Source: Flavobacterium sp. J372
GTDB taxonomy: Bacteria > Bacteroidota > Bacteroidia > Flavobacteriales > Flavobacteriaceae
DNA: 64,000 bases
Reading direction: 5' to 3'
Assembly (NCBI RefSeq): GCF_024699965.1
Contig: NZ_JAJOMZ010000004.1
Location: forward strand, 1,982,001 to 2,046,000
Shown: positions 56,060 to 64,000 of the stretch, piece after piece
Position numbering within the stretch: the stretch's first letter is position 1
Layout: each line of letters starts with the position of its first letter
Program-made: the position numbers and the translations under genes
Notes under the pieces: generated by a model
Told to the model about the DNA's origin: nothing
Databases searched by the model: none
Seen by the model: the letters and a program-made list of their open reading frames with translations, nothing else

Positions 56060-56588
56060 TTAATCGTAAAATTCTTTTTCTTCCTGTTTTACTGGCACAA
56101 TGGTTACGCCTTTCTGCAAAAGCAGGCTGTTAGGGTAAGTTATGAGTTCTCCCTGACGTGTTCGCAATAATGTATGAAACGCCTTTATATCTTCAATCTG
56201 GGCTTCAATAGGGAAGTCCTTATCATGAACTTTGATAACGTCTCCGATGCGAAACGGGAAGCTGAAAAATAAAACCATCCCGGAGGTGATGTTGCTGAGG
56301 ATAGACCATTGCGCAAAAAATGCTACACCTATAACTGCGAGCGTACTGGTAAGGAAACCAAATAAATCGTCTGATTTAATTCCCCATATCGCGAATATGA
56401 TAATAAAGAATACAAGCATCATAAAGAAATTTATGTATTTCATTATTAGGTTAGTACGATGCTCGCTTAAATGAGATGCCTTTGCATACTTTTTTAGATA
56501 AACCTGTTACTATAGAGCCCAAGATAATAAACACCACAAGTACAATTGCGGTGGTAAAGCCCTGGGTAAAGTAGGGGTGTTCAGTCAT
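56060..56588 (-). CDS. small MscS-type mechanosensitive channel (frameshifted)
   Basis: About 175 residues once corrected, starting at ATG 56588 (M-T-E-H-P-Y-F), 7 nt after the Maf stop; a start at 56633 overlaps maf and is less likely. Three membrane helices, then the MscS beta domain: F-R-I-G-D-V-I-K-V near residue 120 and I-E-D-I-K-A-F-H-T-L-L-R-T near 135. The raw frame reads K-K-V-C-K-G-I-S and stops. Removing one base from the T6 run at 56490-56495 (A run on the coding strand) gives L-S-K-K-Y-A-K-A-S-H-L and continues through M-K-Y-I-N-F-F to 56060. Probable sequence error. Such channels open under osmotic stress. Confidence 0.83.
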
Positions 56589-56595
56589 TTTACTT

Positions 56596-57180
56596 TCAAA
56601 TAAATTTACAAAGACGCTGGTAAACTTTATCAACCGGCAGGCCTACAACTGTAGCATAAGAACCCTCTACACGGGCAATGGCAACCAGGCCTATCCATTC
56701 CTGTATGCCGTAAGCGCCGGCTTTATCATACGGCCTGTAATTATTAAGATAATATTTTATTTCTTCGTTACTCAACTTGTTGAAAGTGACTTTAGTAGTC
56801 TCATTAAACGTTTCACTATTGCCTGCATTTTTAATGCAGACTGATGTGATAACTTCATGCGTTTTACCTGAAAGAGACTGCAGCATGGCAAAGGCATCAT
56901 CATGGTCTGCCGGTTTGCCCAGTGCCTTACCTTCATGCCATACAATAGTATCGCTAGTAATCAGGATTTCGTCATCGCTAAGTGAGTCTGTCATCGCTTT
57001 TGCCTTAAGTTCTGCAAGAAAATCTGTTATTTCACTGCCCTGTAATTCGGGCGGATAGATTTCTTCCACATCCTTCAGGCGTATCTCAAAATCAACATCC
57101 AGCTCCCGCAGGTACTGTTGCCGACGGGGCGAACCCGATGCCAGTATTATTTTATAGCCTTTAAGTTTTTCCCTAAGCAT
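56596..57180 (-). CDS. maf: Maf family nucleoside triphosphate pyrophosphatase
   Basis: 194 residues. Typical start I-I-L-A-S-G-S-P-R-R near residue 12 (phosphate-binding), S-D-T-I-V-W near 75 and Y-D-K-A-G-A-Y-G-I-Q near 155. Maf proteins hydrolyse canonical and modified nucleotides such as dTTP, UTP or methylated forms and can arrest septum formation when overproduced. Its start overlaps the UbiA gene's stop by 8 nt, so the two are translationally coupled. Confidence 0.93.
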   Translation of the reverse strand: MLREKLKGYKIILASGSPRRQQYLRELDVDFEIRLKDVEEIYPPELQGSEITDFLAELKAKAMTDSLSDDEILITSDTIVWHEGKALGKPADHDDAFAMLQSLSGKTHEVITSVCIKNAGNSETFNETTKVTFNKLSNEEIKYYLNNYRPYDKAGAYGIQEWIGLVAIARVEGSYATVVGLPVDKVYQRLCKFI

Positions 57181-58069
57181 AGTTCTGGATGTTATACGTT
57201 AGTACCATAATTGAAATTGCCGTAAGGGCCATTACCAGCTTTACCACAGTAGCCAGCAGGCTTAAATCTTTTTGTGTCTTTGCACCAAGAACTTTGATTG
57301 CGAAGAAAATAAGCGGGCCAACTATAAACACAAGCGTATAAATAAGCATGTAAGTTAGTGAAACGAGATAGGCATTGATATATATTAGTATAGCAGCGAT
57401 GGTAACAACAGAAAAGCCAAAAACTACTTTTGCAGCGCGGTCACGGCCAATGGCTATTGGTAATGTTGTCTTATTGTTATTGTAGTCGGTATCCATGTTC
57501 TGCATGTCTTTTGTCATGGTATATAGCATTGTTAGCAGGAAGCCAATTGCAGCATAACAAGCCAGGAGCAGAAAGCTGTCGGCATAAAAAGCTTTAATCT
57601 CTATAATCTGAAGGAAAGGGTAGAAGTTGAACACAGCTATAGACATTATCGCCGCCGAAACACATAGGGATATTAGGGTATTGCCCACAAGTATTGTCTG
57701 CCTGAAATTTGTTGCCGAGATGAAAAGCATACATGCCGTCAGTACAAAAACCGCTACAAAACTACCGCGCCCTATAATGTCTGCAAGATAGTAGCCAATA
57801 CCTACAGCAATAAGGTTAAGCGCACCATAAATATTATAGCCTTTGCCTTCGGAAATGGTATTGCCGTTTTTGCCGGGGCCTGAGATAGCATCCATTAATG
57901 CGCCGCCTGCACCTATAAGCACAAAGGCCATGATAAGTAGCAAGTATTGCCAGTGGTTAAGCGCCAGGAGTAATGCCGGCTGCTGTTCAAGATACCCATA
58001 CCTGAAGACCAGCATGGCAAAAACAAAAAGCATTAGGTGTAAAGGCTTAAATAATTTTATAATGTTCAT
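57173..58069 (-). CDS. UbiA-family prenyltransferase with a degenerate first Asp motif
   Basis: 298 residues with eight or so membrane helices, of the UbiA superfamily; in Flavobacteriaceae the gene at this spot is usually named geranylgeranylglycerol-phosphate geranylgeranyltransferase. The second Asp-rich motif is present (K-D-M-Q-N-M-D-T-D-Y near residue 200, then L-P-I-A-I-G). The first, normally N-D-x2-D, is not: here the sequence reads G-G-A-L-M-D-A-I-S-G-P-G-K near residue 55 and is several residues shorter. The enzyme may have lost or changed activity. The neighbouring block (DUF2520, HAD, Maf) looks like a conserved group. Confidence 0.8.
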   Translation of the reverse strand: MNIIKLFKPLHLMLFVFAMLVFRYGYLEQQPALLLALNHWQYLLLIMAFVLIGAGGALMDAISGPGKNGNTISEGKGYNIYGALNLIAVGIGYYLADIIGRGSFVAVFVLTACMLFISATNFRQTILVGNTLISLCVSAAIMSIAVFNFYPFLQIIEIKAFYADSFLLLACYAAIGFLLTMLYTMTKDMQNMDTDYNNNKTTLPIAIGRDRAAKVVFGFSVVTIAAILIYINAYLVSLTYMLIYTLVFIVGPLIFFAIKVLGAKTQKDLSLLATVVKLVMALTAISIMVLTYNIQNYA

Positions 58070-58120
58070 TTTATAGTTGATTCTATTTGTTATTTGAGAT
58101 TTTTGAGATTTGAAATTTTC

Positions 58121-58648
58121 CTAGTCGTATCTCGCATTAAAATGTTCCATCCATTTTCCCTGCACTTTCATAACCTGCTCAATAACATCACGCACACAGC
58201 CCGTACCGCCATTTTTGTGTGATATATATTTACTTATTTCTTTAATTTCCGGGGCAGAATCCTGCGGGCATGTAGGCAGGCCAACAAGCTGCATTACATG
58301 GTAATCCGGGATGTCATCGCCCATATATAACACCTGCTCCGGCTTTATATTGTATATGTCGATGAACTCATCAAAAGTCTCTACTTTATTAGGTACTCCC
58401 AGGTAAATATCCGTAATACCAAGGTTGCGCAGGCGTATGCGCACACCTTCATTTAACCCGCCGGAGATTATACAAACCGTGTAGCCGTTTTCTACAGCCG
58501 CTTTCATTGCGTAGCCATCCCTAATGTTCATATTACGGAGCATCTCACCGGTAGGGGTAACATGTATAGTACCATCGGTAAGCACACCATCCACATCAAA
58601 TATAAATGTGGTAATGTCGTTCATAAGTTCCTTATAGCTTTTCGGCAT
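58121..58648 (-). CDS. KdsC-like HAD phosphatase
   Basis: 175 residues from ATG 58648; a longer frame to 58726 would lie further inside the DUF2520 gene. HAD motifs: F-D-V-D-G-V-L-T-D-G near residue 20 (nucleophile Asp), I-I-S-G-G near 60, Y-M-G-D-D-I-P-D near 110. No cap domain, as in KdsC (3-deoxy-manno-octulosonate 8-phosphate phosphatase), which serves Kdo synthesis for lipopolysaccharide. Whether this copy acts on Kdo8P is not proven by sequence. It overlaps the upstream gene's stop by 17 nt. Confidence 0.88.
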   Translation of the reverse strand: MPKSYKELMNDITTFIFDVDGVLTDGTIHVTPTGEMLRNMNIRDGYAMKAAVENGYTVCIISGGLNEGVRIRLRNLGITDIYLGVPNKVETFDEFIDIYNIKPEQVLYMGDDIPDYHVMQLVGLPTCPQDSAPEIKEISKYISHKNGGTGCVRDVIEQVMKVQGKWMEHFNARYD

Positions 58649-59393
58649 GGGCTTGTATAGATTGTGTAAGTGTTTTGTAAATGTTTCTTTGGTTATCATT
58701 TGTAAGCATCTCCAGATGGGCCTCAATAGTTTTACTGTCGTGACGGATAGCCGGGCCCGTTTGGGCTTTTAACGGAGATAGTTCTTTAACCTTAGCGGCA
58801 GTTTCTGTAATCAGTGGCTTTAGTATATCAAACGGCATCTTGTGTTCTGTGCAGATTTCATTTGCCAAAGCGTACATGTGATTGGTAAAGTTTGAGGCAA
58901 ATACTGCCGCTACATGTAAGGCTTTTCTTTGATTTGATGTGATATTAAAAATATTGCCTGAAATACTGTTTGCCAATGTTGCAAGCAGTTCATAATCTTC
59001 GGCTGATTCGCTTTCTAGGCAAATAGGAATGTTATTAAAGTCAACTTCCTTATTTTTTGAAAATGTCTGGAGCGGATAAAAAACTCCGCGCCTGTTGTTT
59101 GAATCCAGTGCATCAATTGAAACGCTTCCTGATGTATGAACCACCAGCCTGTTTTTAAAGGGCAGTTGTGCTGATACTTTCGTAATTGCATTATCTGTTA
59201 CCGCAATGATGTAAATATCAGCTTCTTTCAATCCGGAAAGGTCAGTGGTAATCAATTGCTGTGGAAACAAATGTAACAAGCTTTCAGCACTTCGCGCATA
59301 AACCTGAACGATGCTCACACCACCAGCCTTAGAGAAAGCTTTTATAAAGTGCTGCGCTACATTGCCCGAACCTATCACTGTAACCTTTAACAT
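58632..59393 (-). CDS. Rossmann-fold and DUF2520 protein
   Basis: 253 residues. An N-terminal Rossmann domain opens V-T-V-I-G-S-G-N-V-A-Q-H-F (dinucleotide loop) and the C-terminal part (about 130 to 250) is the DUF2520 helical domain, with A-L-H-V-A-A-V-F-A-S-N-F-T-N-H. The layout is like 6-phosphogluconate dehydrogenase-type or pyrroline-5-carboxylate-reductase-type oxidoreductases; no substrate is known. Its 3' end overlaps the start of the KdsC-like gene. Confidence 0.9.
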   Translation of the reverse strand: MLKVTVIGSGNVAQHFIKAFSKAGGVSIVQVYARSAESLLHLFPQQLITTDLSGLKEADIYIIAVTDNAITKVSAQLPFKNRLVVHTSGSVSIDALDSNNRRGVFYPLQTFSKNKEVDFNNIPICLESESAEDYELLATLANSISGNIFNITSNQRKALHVAAVFASNFTNHMYALANEICTEHKMPFDILKPLITETAAKVKELSPLKAQTGPAIRHDSKTIEAHLEMLTNDNQRNIYKTLTQSIQAHAEKL

Positions 59394-59450
59394 GTGGCTA
59401 AATTAAAGAAAATGTAGCAGTGTTGCAATTTACCAATACCTGTAATGTAT

Positions 59451-59490
59451 CAATGTAGCAATTTATCAGCATCAATAAATCGCTACATTG
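59451..59490. repeat. palindromic repeat
   Basis: CAATGTAGC at 59451-59459 and GCTACATTG at 59482-59490, with further pairing inside (AATTTAT / ATAAAT). Related short stretches (AATGTAGCA, TGTAATGTATCAATG) precede it at 59411-59450. It separates the DUF2520 and M1 peptidase genes. Confidence 0.7.
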
Positions 59491-59512
59491 AAAAATTAAA
59501 AGAATTGCTATA

Positions 59513-61432
59513 TTATTTGCGTTCCCACTTATTGTCTGAATCATCAACATCAGGCAGGATACGTGCGGGGTCAATGTCAATTAGCCGTACTTTTTTAGCA
59601 GATTGCAGTTCGTGTTTCCATTTATTGCCTTTGTACCAGACTTCTACAGGGAGTGTCTTTGTTTCCTCACTGCCATCGGTATAAACAACTTTAAACGTTA
59701 TCGGCATCGGGATTCCTTTATTTACAAATGTGATGGTAGTCGATTTATTGTTATCTACAACCTCTGTAACTCCTAAGTCAATATTATCGTTGTTGGTAAA
59801 CCAGCCTTTCCACATCCAGTTCAGGTTTTCACCGGCTCCATTTTCCATTGCTGCAAAGAAATCGCTTGGCTGCGGATGCTTAAATGCCCAGTTTTTTATG
59901 TAAGCTTTAAAAGCATTGTCAAAACGTTCAGGGCCAAGTATGTATTCCCTTAGCATCATTAACCCGAAAGCAGGCTTATAATAAGCGGTATATGCCAGGT
60001 TCATAGATTTTACAACATCAGGGTATGTTGCAATGCTCTCCCTGTTTTTCCATTTAAACCAATGCACATGATTTTTAGACTTCATCATGTCATTCTTATA
60101 TTCGCCATTGTTGAACTCGTTTGTGCTGTAGTAGTTTATAAAAGTATTGAGCCCTTCATCCATCCAGGGGTAGCGGCGCTCGTTTGTGCCTACAATCATC
60201 GGAAACCAGTTATGGCCGAACTCGTGGTCAGTTACATCCCAAAGGTCTCCGCCTGCACTGCGTGCGCTGCAGAAAGACATCCCCGGGTACTCCATACCGC
60301 CTGCATTTGATGCCACGTTAATAGCTGTTGTCCACGGATATTCAAACCAAGTTTTAGAATAATGCTCAATAGAAGCTTTAGTATATTCTGTAGAGCGGCC
60401 CCAGGCATCATTGCCTGCAATTTCAGCCGGGTATACACTTTGGGCTATACACTTTTTATCTTTTGAAAGATTAATACGTGCGGCATCCCAAACAAAAGCT
60501 TTACTGGCCGCGAAAGCAACATCACGTGTGTTCTTCATCCTGAACTGCCAGGTTACCTTACCACTTTGCACGGGGCGTGTTACAGCAGCATTAGCAGCCT
60601 CATTAGGTGAAATTATATATACAGATTTATCACTCTTTTTAGCCTGCTCAAAACGTTCTCTTTGCGTTTTGGTCAGTACATCTTTAGGATTTATCAGCTC
60701 TCCCGAGCCCACGATAATATAATCATACGGTACTGTTATCTTATAGTCGAAATCACCGTATTCCGAATAAAATTCGCCTGCACCAAGATATGGTTCAACA
60801 TTCCATCCGTTTACATCATCATATACAGCTGCCTTGGGGTACCATTGTGCTATAGAGTATATAGTACCCTTATCGGTTTTCAATTGGCCCATACGGTCAA
60901 CGCCACGCTCAGGAATCTTAAATTCAAAATTCATGCTTACCCTTGCGCGCCCGCCATTTGCTTTAAGTGGTTCGTTGAAAAACACCTGCATGCGCGTATC
61001 ATTTATAAGATATTTGGTTGATGGCTCACCCTTAGTCTTAGCAATAAGATTACTGATTTTAAACCCTCCGCCACTGTCGCCAGAAAAGCGCTCGCCTGCA
61101 CCGGGTGTTGTAAGCGTACCGCGTGAATTCTCCATAAAGCGGTTCTGCTCCAGGTGCATCCAGATGTATTTTAATTCCTGCGGGCTGTTATTGTAATAGG
61201 TTAGGGTAATAGTGCCGCGTAATGTTTCTGTTGCATCGTCAAGCTCTGCTTCAATAGTATAACTTGCTTCATTTTGCCAGTATTTTGGCCCCGGCACACC
61301 CGATGCCGCACGATATTCATTACCGCGGCGGTACATAACATCATCAAACAAATGCTGGTTGTTGGGTGCTGCTTCCTGAGCAAGTACAGAAAAGCCGCAT
61401 AACGATAACAGTATAAATGCCTTTAATCTCAT
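59513..61432 (-). CDS. exported M1 family metallopeptidase
   Basis: 639 residues with a signal peptide (cut near V-L-A-Q). The zinc site is H-E-F-G-H-N-W at about 403 to 409, followed by the downstream Glu in M-D-E-G-L-N-T-F near 427, as in gluzincin aminopeptidases. The usual G-x-M-E-N exopeptidase motif appears as A-G-G-M-E-Y-P-G near 378. The C-terminus continues past the catalytic domain into a short beta-rich part. Likely a periplasmic or surface aminopeptidase. No T9SS sorting domain at its end. Confidence 0.93.
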   Translation of the reverse strand: MRLKAFILLSLCGFSVLAQEAAPNNQHLFDDVMYRRGNEYRAASGVPGPKYWQNEASYTIEAELDDATETLRGTITLTYYNNSPQELKYIWMHLEQNRFMENSRGTLTTPGAGERFSGDSGGGFKISNLIAKTKGEPSTKYLINDTRMQVFFNEPLKANGGRARVSMNFEFKIPERGVDRMGQLKTDKGTIYSIAQWYPKAAVYDDVNGWNVEPYLGAGEFYSEYGDFDYKITVPYDYIIVGSGELINPKDVLTKTQRERFEQAKKSDKSVYIISPNEAANAAVTRPVQSGKVTWQFRMKNTRDVAFAASKAFVWDAARINLSKDKKCIAQSVYPAEIAGNDAWGRSTEYTKASIEHYSKTWFEYPWTTAINVASNAGGMEYPGMSFCSARSAGGDLWDVTDHEFGHNWFPMIVGTNERRYPWMDEGLNTFINYYSTNEFNNGEYKNDMMKSKNHVHWFKWKNRESIATYPDVVKSMNLAYTAYYKPAFGLMMLREYILGPERFDNAFKAYIKNWAFKHPQPSDFFAAMENGAGENLNWMWKGWFTNNDNIDLGVTEVVDNNKSTTITFVNKGIPMPITFKVVYTDGSEETKTLPVEVWYKGNKWKHELQSAKKVRLIDIDPARILPDVDDSDNKWERK

Positions 61433-61471
61433 TGATAGTAGTTTTGGGTTAGCAATGTTTTAAGCTAACGT

Positions 61472-61503
61472 CAAATATAGCACGTTCCGCATAAACCCTG
61501 CAA
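61472..61503 (-). promoter_or_regulatory. TTG / TATATTTG promoter of the M1 peptidase
   Basis: On the minus strand TTG (61501-61503) and TATATTTG (61472-61479), spacer 21 nt, 40 nt before ATG 61432. Confidence 0.68.
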
Positions 61504-61548
61504 TTATTTTTATCGTATAAATTCCTGTTTTAAAACTGAAGTTTTAAG

Positions 61549-61556
61549 TACTTTTG
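61549..61556 (+). promoter_or_regulatory. -7 box TACTTTTG of the ccsBA gene
   Basis: Full TAnnTTTG match 25 nt before ATG 61581. The -33 region is not clear. Confidence 0.6.
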
Positions 61557-61580
61557 CACCACAATATTTCCTTCCTTCAA

Positions 61581-64000
61581 ATGAAAAAAGTTATTTCATT
61601 CCTTTCCTCAACCCGATTAATGGCTGTTTTATTTTTAGTGTTTGCGCTGGCTATGGGTATCGGGACTTTTATAGAAGATGCTTACAATACAGATACTGCA
61701 CGTATATTTATTTACAATGCCTGGTGGTTTGAGGCTATAATGGTGCTTTTTGTGTTTAACTTTTTTGGCAACATGAAGCGTTACCAGCTGCATAAAAAAG
61801 AAAAATGGGCAACACTTTTGCTGCACGTTTCCTTCATTCTCATAATGATTGGGGCCGCGGTAACACGATACATAAGTTTTGAAGGTATGATGCCGATACG
61901 TGAGGGTGCTACTGAAAGCCGTTTTTATAGCGATAAAACATATTTAAGCGTTTTTGTTGATGGAGAGTATCAGGGTGAAATGCGCCGCAAGACCTATGAA
62001 AAGGCTATGCTGCTGTCGCCTGTGGCTAATAACAACTTTTCAATTGACAATAAATTTGGTGATACAGATTTTTCGATTGAGTATAAAGATTTTATTCTTG
62101 GCGCCAAAGAGGTAATTAAGGAAAGTAAAACCGGAGACCGTTATATAAAACTTGTAGAAGCCGGTGACGGTGGCCGCCATGAGCATTACTTAAAGGCAGG
62201 ACAGGTGCAGAGCATTCATAATGTGCTTTTTGCTTTCAATAAACTGACTTCCGGCGCTATCAATATAATTGAGAAAGACGGAAGGTATTTTATACAAAGC
62301 CCTTTTGATGGCGATTTTATGCGTATGGCCGACCAGATGAAAGGCAAAGTGGAGAGGGATACCGAGCAGCCGCTGATGTTCCGCTCGCTTTATAATATGG
62401 CAGGCACACGCTTTGTTTTTCCTGAAGCGCCTATTACCGGTAAAATTGTATATGAATCAAACAACGATTATAAAACCAAGGAAGATGCTGCGCTTGTGGT
62501 AAATGTAAAGGCAGGAAATGAGCAGCAGGAAGTTACATTGCTCGGAGGCAAGGCAAAGATGGGCGTACCGCAATCGGTTAAGGTTGGCGGATTAGAGTTT
62601 ACTCTTATCTATGGCAGTAAGACTTACGAACTGCCATTTGCCATTAAGCTAAATGACTTCATAGCTGAGAAATATCCGGGTACAGAATCAAGCTATTCGT
62701 CATTTGAAAGTAAAGTTACGGTTGAAGATAAGGAGCAGAACAACACCTTTCATACCCGAATTTATATGAATAACGTACTTGATTACAGGGGCTACCGTTT
62801 CTTCCAGTCGGGTTTTGACCCGGATGAACTTGGTACCAACCTTTCTGTAAACCACGACTTTTGGGGCACATGGATAAGCTATATAGGTTACTTCTTATTG
62901 TACATAGGGCTTATGGCAATATTATTTGATAAAAATACCCGCTTTGATGACCTCAGGAAAAAACTGGATAAAGTAAAGGCTAAGAAAGCTAAGTTAGCAG
63001 CGATTGCAGTTCTATTGTTTGGATTAAGCGCTTCTGCGCAAAATCATCAGCATAATAAACCAACTGAACAGCAAATTGACTCATTGCTTAATAAATATAA
63101 AGTAGACCAGGCACATGCAGATAAATTTGGGCGCCTAATCATTCAGGATGCCGGAGGAAGGATGAAGCCGCTTAACACCTTCTCGTCTGAACTGTTGCGC
63201 AAAGTAAGTAAAAGCGATACCTATAAAGGTTTGGACTCAGACCAGGTTTTCCTGTCTATGGCAATGATGGACCAGCTTTGGTTTAGCGTACCGATTATTC
63301 ATCTTAAAAGGGGTAACGATAGCCTGCGTATAGTGGCCGGCCTTGAAAAATCGGCCAAATATGCTGCACTATCTGATTTTTTTGACCAGCAGGGCAACTA
63401 CAAGTTGGCCGGTATACTGGAAAAAGCCTATCGGGAAAATACCCCGACTCAGTTCCAGAAAGACTATATGGATATAGGTAAGCGTATAGACCTACTTTAT
63501 TCAGCGCTTACAGGCCAAATACTTAAGATTTACCCAATACCCGGCGATGAGAATAACAAATGGCTTTCTTATCTTGAACTTACCGAAACAAAAGATTATG
63601 ACCTGCAAATGGGCAGGCGCATGCTGCCGTTATATTTTATGCAGTTAGGCAAAGCTGTTGAGAGTAAAAATTATGCTGATGCTGACAAAACTCTTGAGCA
63701 CCTTAAGACTTTCCAGCATAAATTTGGAAAAGAAGTTATTCCATCTGATGATAAAGTAGAGGCGGAAATACTGTACAACAAGTACGATATATTCAAAAAG
63801 CTGTTCAGCTGGTATCTATATGCCGGATTATTGATGTTCATTTTCGCTATAATCAATGTATTCAACTCAAAAAGATGGGTTAGTATTGGCGTCAATATCT
63901 TTAAATGGATAATATTATTGTTGTTTGTGCTGCATACTGCCGGCCTTATCGCTAGGTGGTACATCTCAGGCCACGCACCGTGGAGTAATGCCTATGAATC
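61581..64000 (+). CDS. ccsBA: fused ResB/CcsA cytochrome c biogenesis protein (cut by window edge)
   Basis: 806 codons are visible and the C-terminus lies beyond the right edge. The ResB (CcsB) part comes first: S-S-T-R-L-M-A-V-L near residue 9, several N-terminal membrane helices, and a large extracytoplasmic domain with Y-R-G-Y-R-F-F-Q-S-G-F-D near 395. After a helix and a linker with a signal-like A-S-A-Q-N (near 485) comes an extra extracytoplasmic segment. At the end of the window a CcsA-like membrane part begins with W-Y-I-S-G-H-A-P-W-S-N-A-Y-E. System II enzymes move haem across the membrane and attach it to apocytochrome c; the fused form is found in Bacteroidota and epsilonproteobacteria. 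The haem-handling W-rich motif of CcsA would lie further to the right. Confidence 0.93.
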   Translation, partial: MKKVISFLSSTRLMAVLFLVFALAMGIGTFIEDAYNTDTARIFIYNAWWFEAIMVLFVFNFFGNMKRYQLHKKEKWATLLLHVSFILIMIGAAVTRYISFEGMMPIREGATESRFYSDKTYLSVFVDGEYQGEMRRKTYEKAMLLSPVANNNFSIDNKFGDTDFSIEYKDFILGAKEVIKESKTGDRYIKLVEAGDGGRHEHYLKAGQVQSIHNVLFAFNKLTSGAINIIEKDGRYFIQSPFDGDFMRMADQMKGKVERDTEQPLMFRSLYNMAGTRFVFPEAPITGKIVYESNNDYKTKEDAALVVNVKAGNEQQEVTLLGGKAKMGVPQSVKVGGLEFTLIYGSKTYELPFAIKLNDFIAEKYPGTESSYSSFESKVTVEDKEQNNTFHTRIYMNNVLDYRGYRFFQSGFDPDELGTNLSVNHDFWGTWISYIGYFLLYIGLMAILFDKNTRFDDLRKKLDKVKAKKAKLAAIAVLLFGLSASAQNHQHNKPTEQQIDSLLNKYKVDQAHADKFGRLIIQDAGGRMKPLNTFSSELLRKVSKSDTYKGLDSDQVFLSMAMMDQLWFSVPIIHLKRGNDSLRIVAGLEKSAKYAALSDFFDQQGNYKLAGILEKAYRENTPTQFQKDYMDIGKRIDLLYSALTGQILKIYPIPGDENNKWLSYLELTETKDYDLQMGRRMLPLYFMQLGKAVESKNYADADKTLEHLKTFQHKFGKEVIPSDDKVEAEILYNKYDIFKKLFSWYLYAGLLMFIFAIINVFNSKRWVSIGVNIFKWIILLLFVLHTAGLIARWYISGHAPWSNAYE

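Noticed and set aside
3702..56495. Programmed frameshifting or transcriptional slippage at A runs
   Set aside because: Two sites are CCC and one is only AAA, errors go both ways, and the genes are unrelated; slippage would need long runs and conserved context.

Overview
The window reads as a chromosome segment of a Flavobacterium-like member of the Bacteroidota. Seen in the sequence: gldF and gldG (gliding motility), two large exported proteins ending in type IX secretion (T9SS) sorting domains with the [F/M]-Y-[F/P]-P-N-P signature, many short lipoproteins with a Cys after the hydrophobic stretch, and repeated TAnnTTTG boxes upstream of genes (the Bacteroidota -7 promoter element). The gene content is mostly chromosomal housekeeping. 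No rRNA, tRNA, CRISPR array, insertion sequence or prophage was recognised.

Layout. 1-3214: GH5 glycosidase lipoprotein (cut by the left edge) with two uncharacterised genes. 3299-8479: MBL hydrolase, small envelope proteins, band-7 protein, NlpC/P60 and L,D-transpeptidase cell-wall enzymes. 8899-18208: a probable synthase-dependent polysaccharide locus (HEAT-repeat membrane protein, processive GT2, TPR/YaiO-type outer-membrane barrel, DUF4838 lipoprotein, DUF1573 lipoprotein). 18332-26840: ankyrin protein, purC, phoH, SAM hydroxide adenosyltransferase, gldFG, dnaN. 27018-32292: an orphan PD-(D/E)XK nuclease-like protein, alpha/beta hydrolase, universal stress protein, mnmE. 32336-40547: modular T9SS adhesin, M42 peptidase, DUF4294 protein, second T9SS protein. 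40601-47480: CDF transporter, TIGR02757 protein, LolD-type ATPase with a membrane protein, msrA, and an ECF sigma operon. 47606-51660: tandem HAD phosphatases, photolyase plus SRPBCC protein, DUF2911 protein. 51718-59393: a dense minus-strand block (SSS symporter with a 34-residue companion, PIG-L deacetylase, MscS-like channel, Maf, UbiA prenyltransferase, KdsC-like HAD, DUF2520 protein). 59513-64000: M1 peptidase and the start of a fused ResB/CcsA cytochrome c biogenesis gene.

The strongest overall signal is technical. About thirteen single-base frameshifts break otherwise intact genes, every one in a short homopolymer (A/T runs of 3 to 8, or CCC), with both missing and extra bases, in unrelated genes. 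This looks like uncorrected homopolymer error in the read data rather than gene decay, so I give whole-gene spans and name the suspected base run for each. One such error probably fuses the GT2 synthase and the outer-membrane exporter into an apparent 1421-residue protein, and another hides the true start of the synthase.

The best candidate for an under-described system is the 8899-18208 locus: an inner-membrane synthase, a periplasmic TPR plus outer-membrane pore, and a hydrolase-like lipoprotein, analogous in parts to PgaABCD or E. coli YaiPO but with HEAT-repeat, DUF4838 and DUF1573 partners. The second is the orphan nuclease at 27018-28865.
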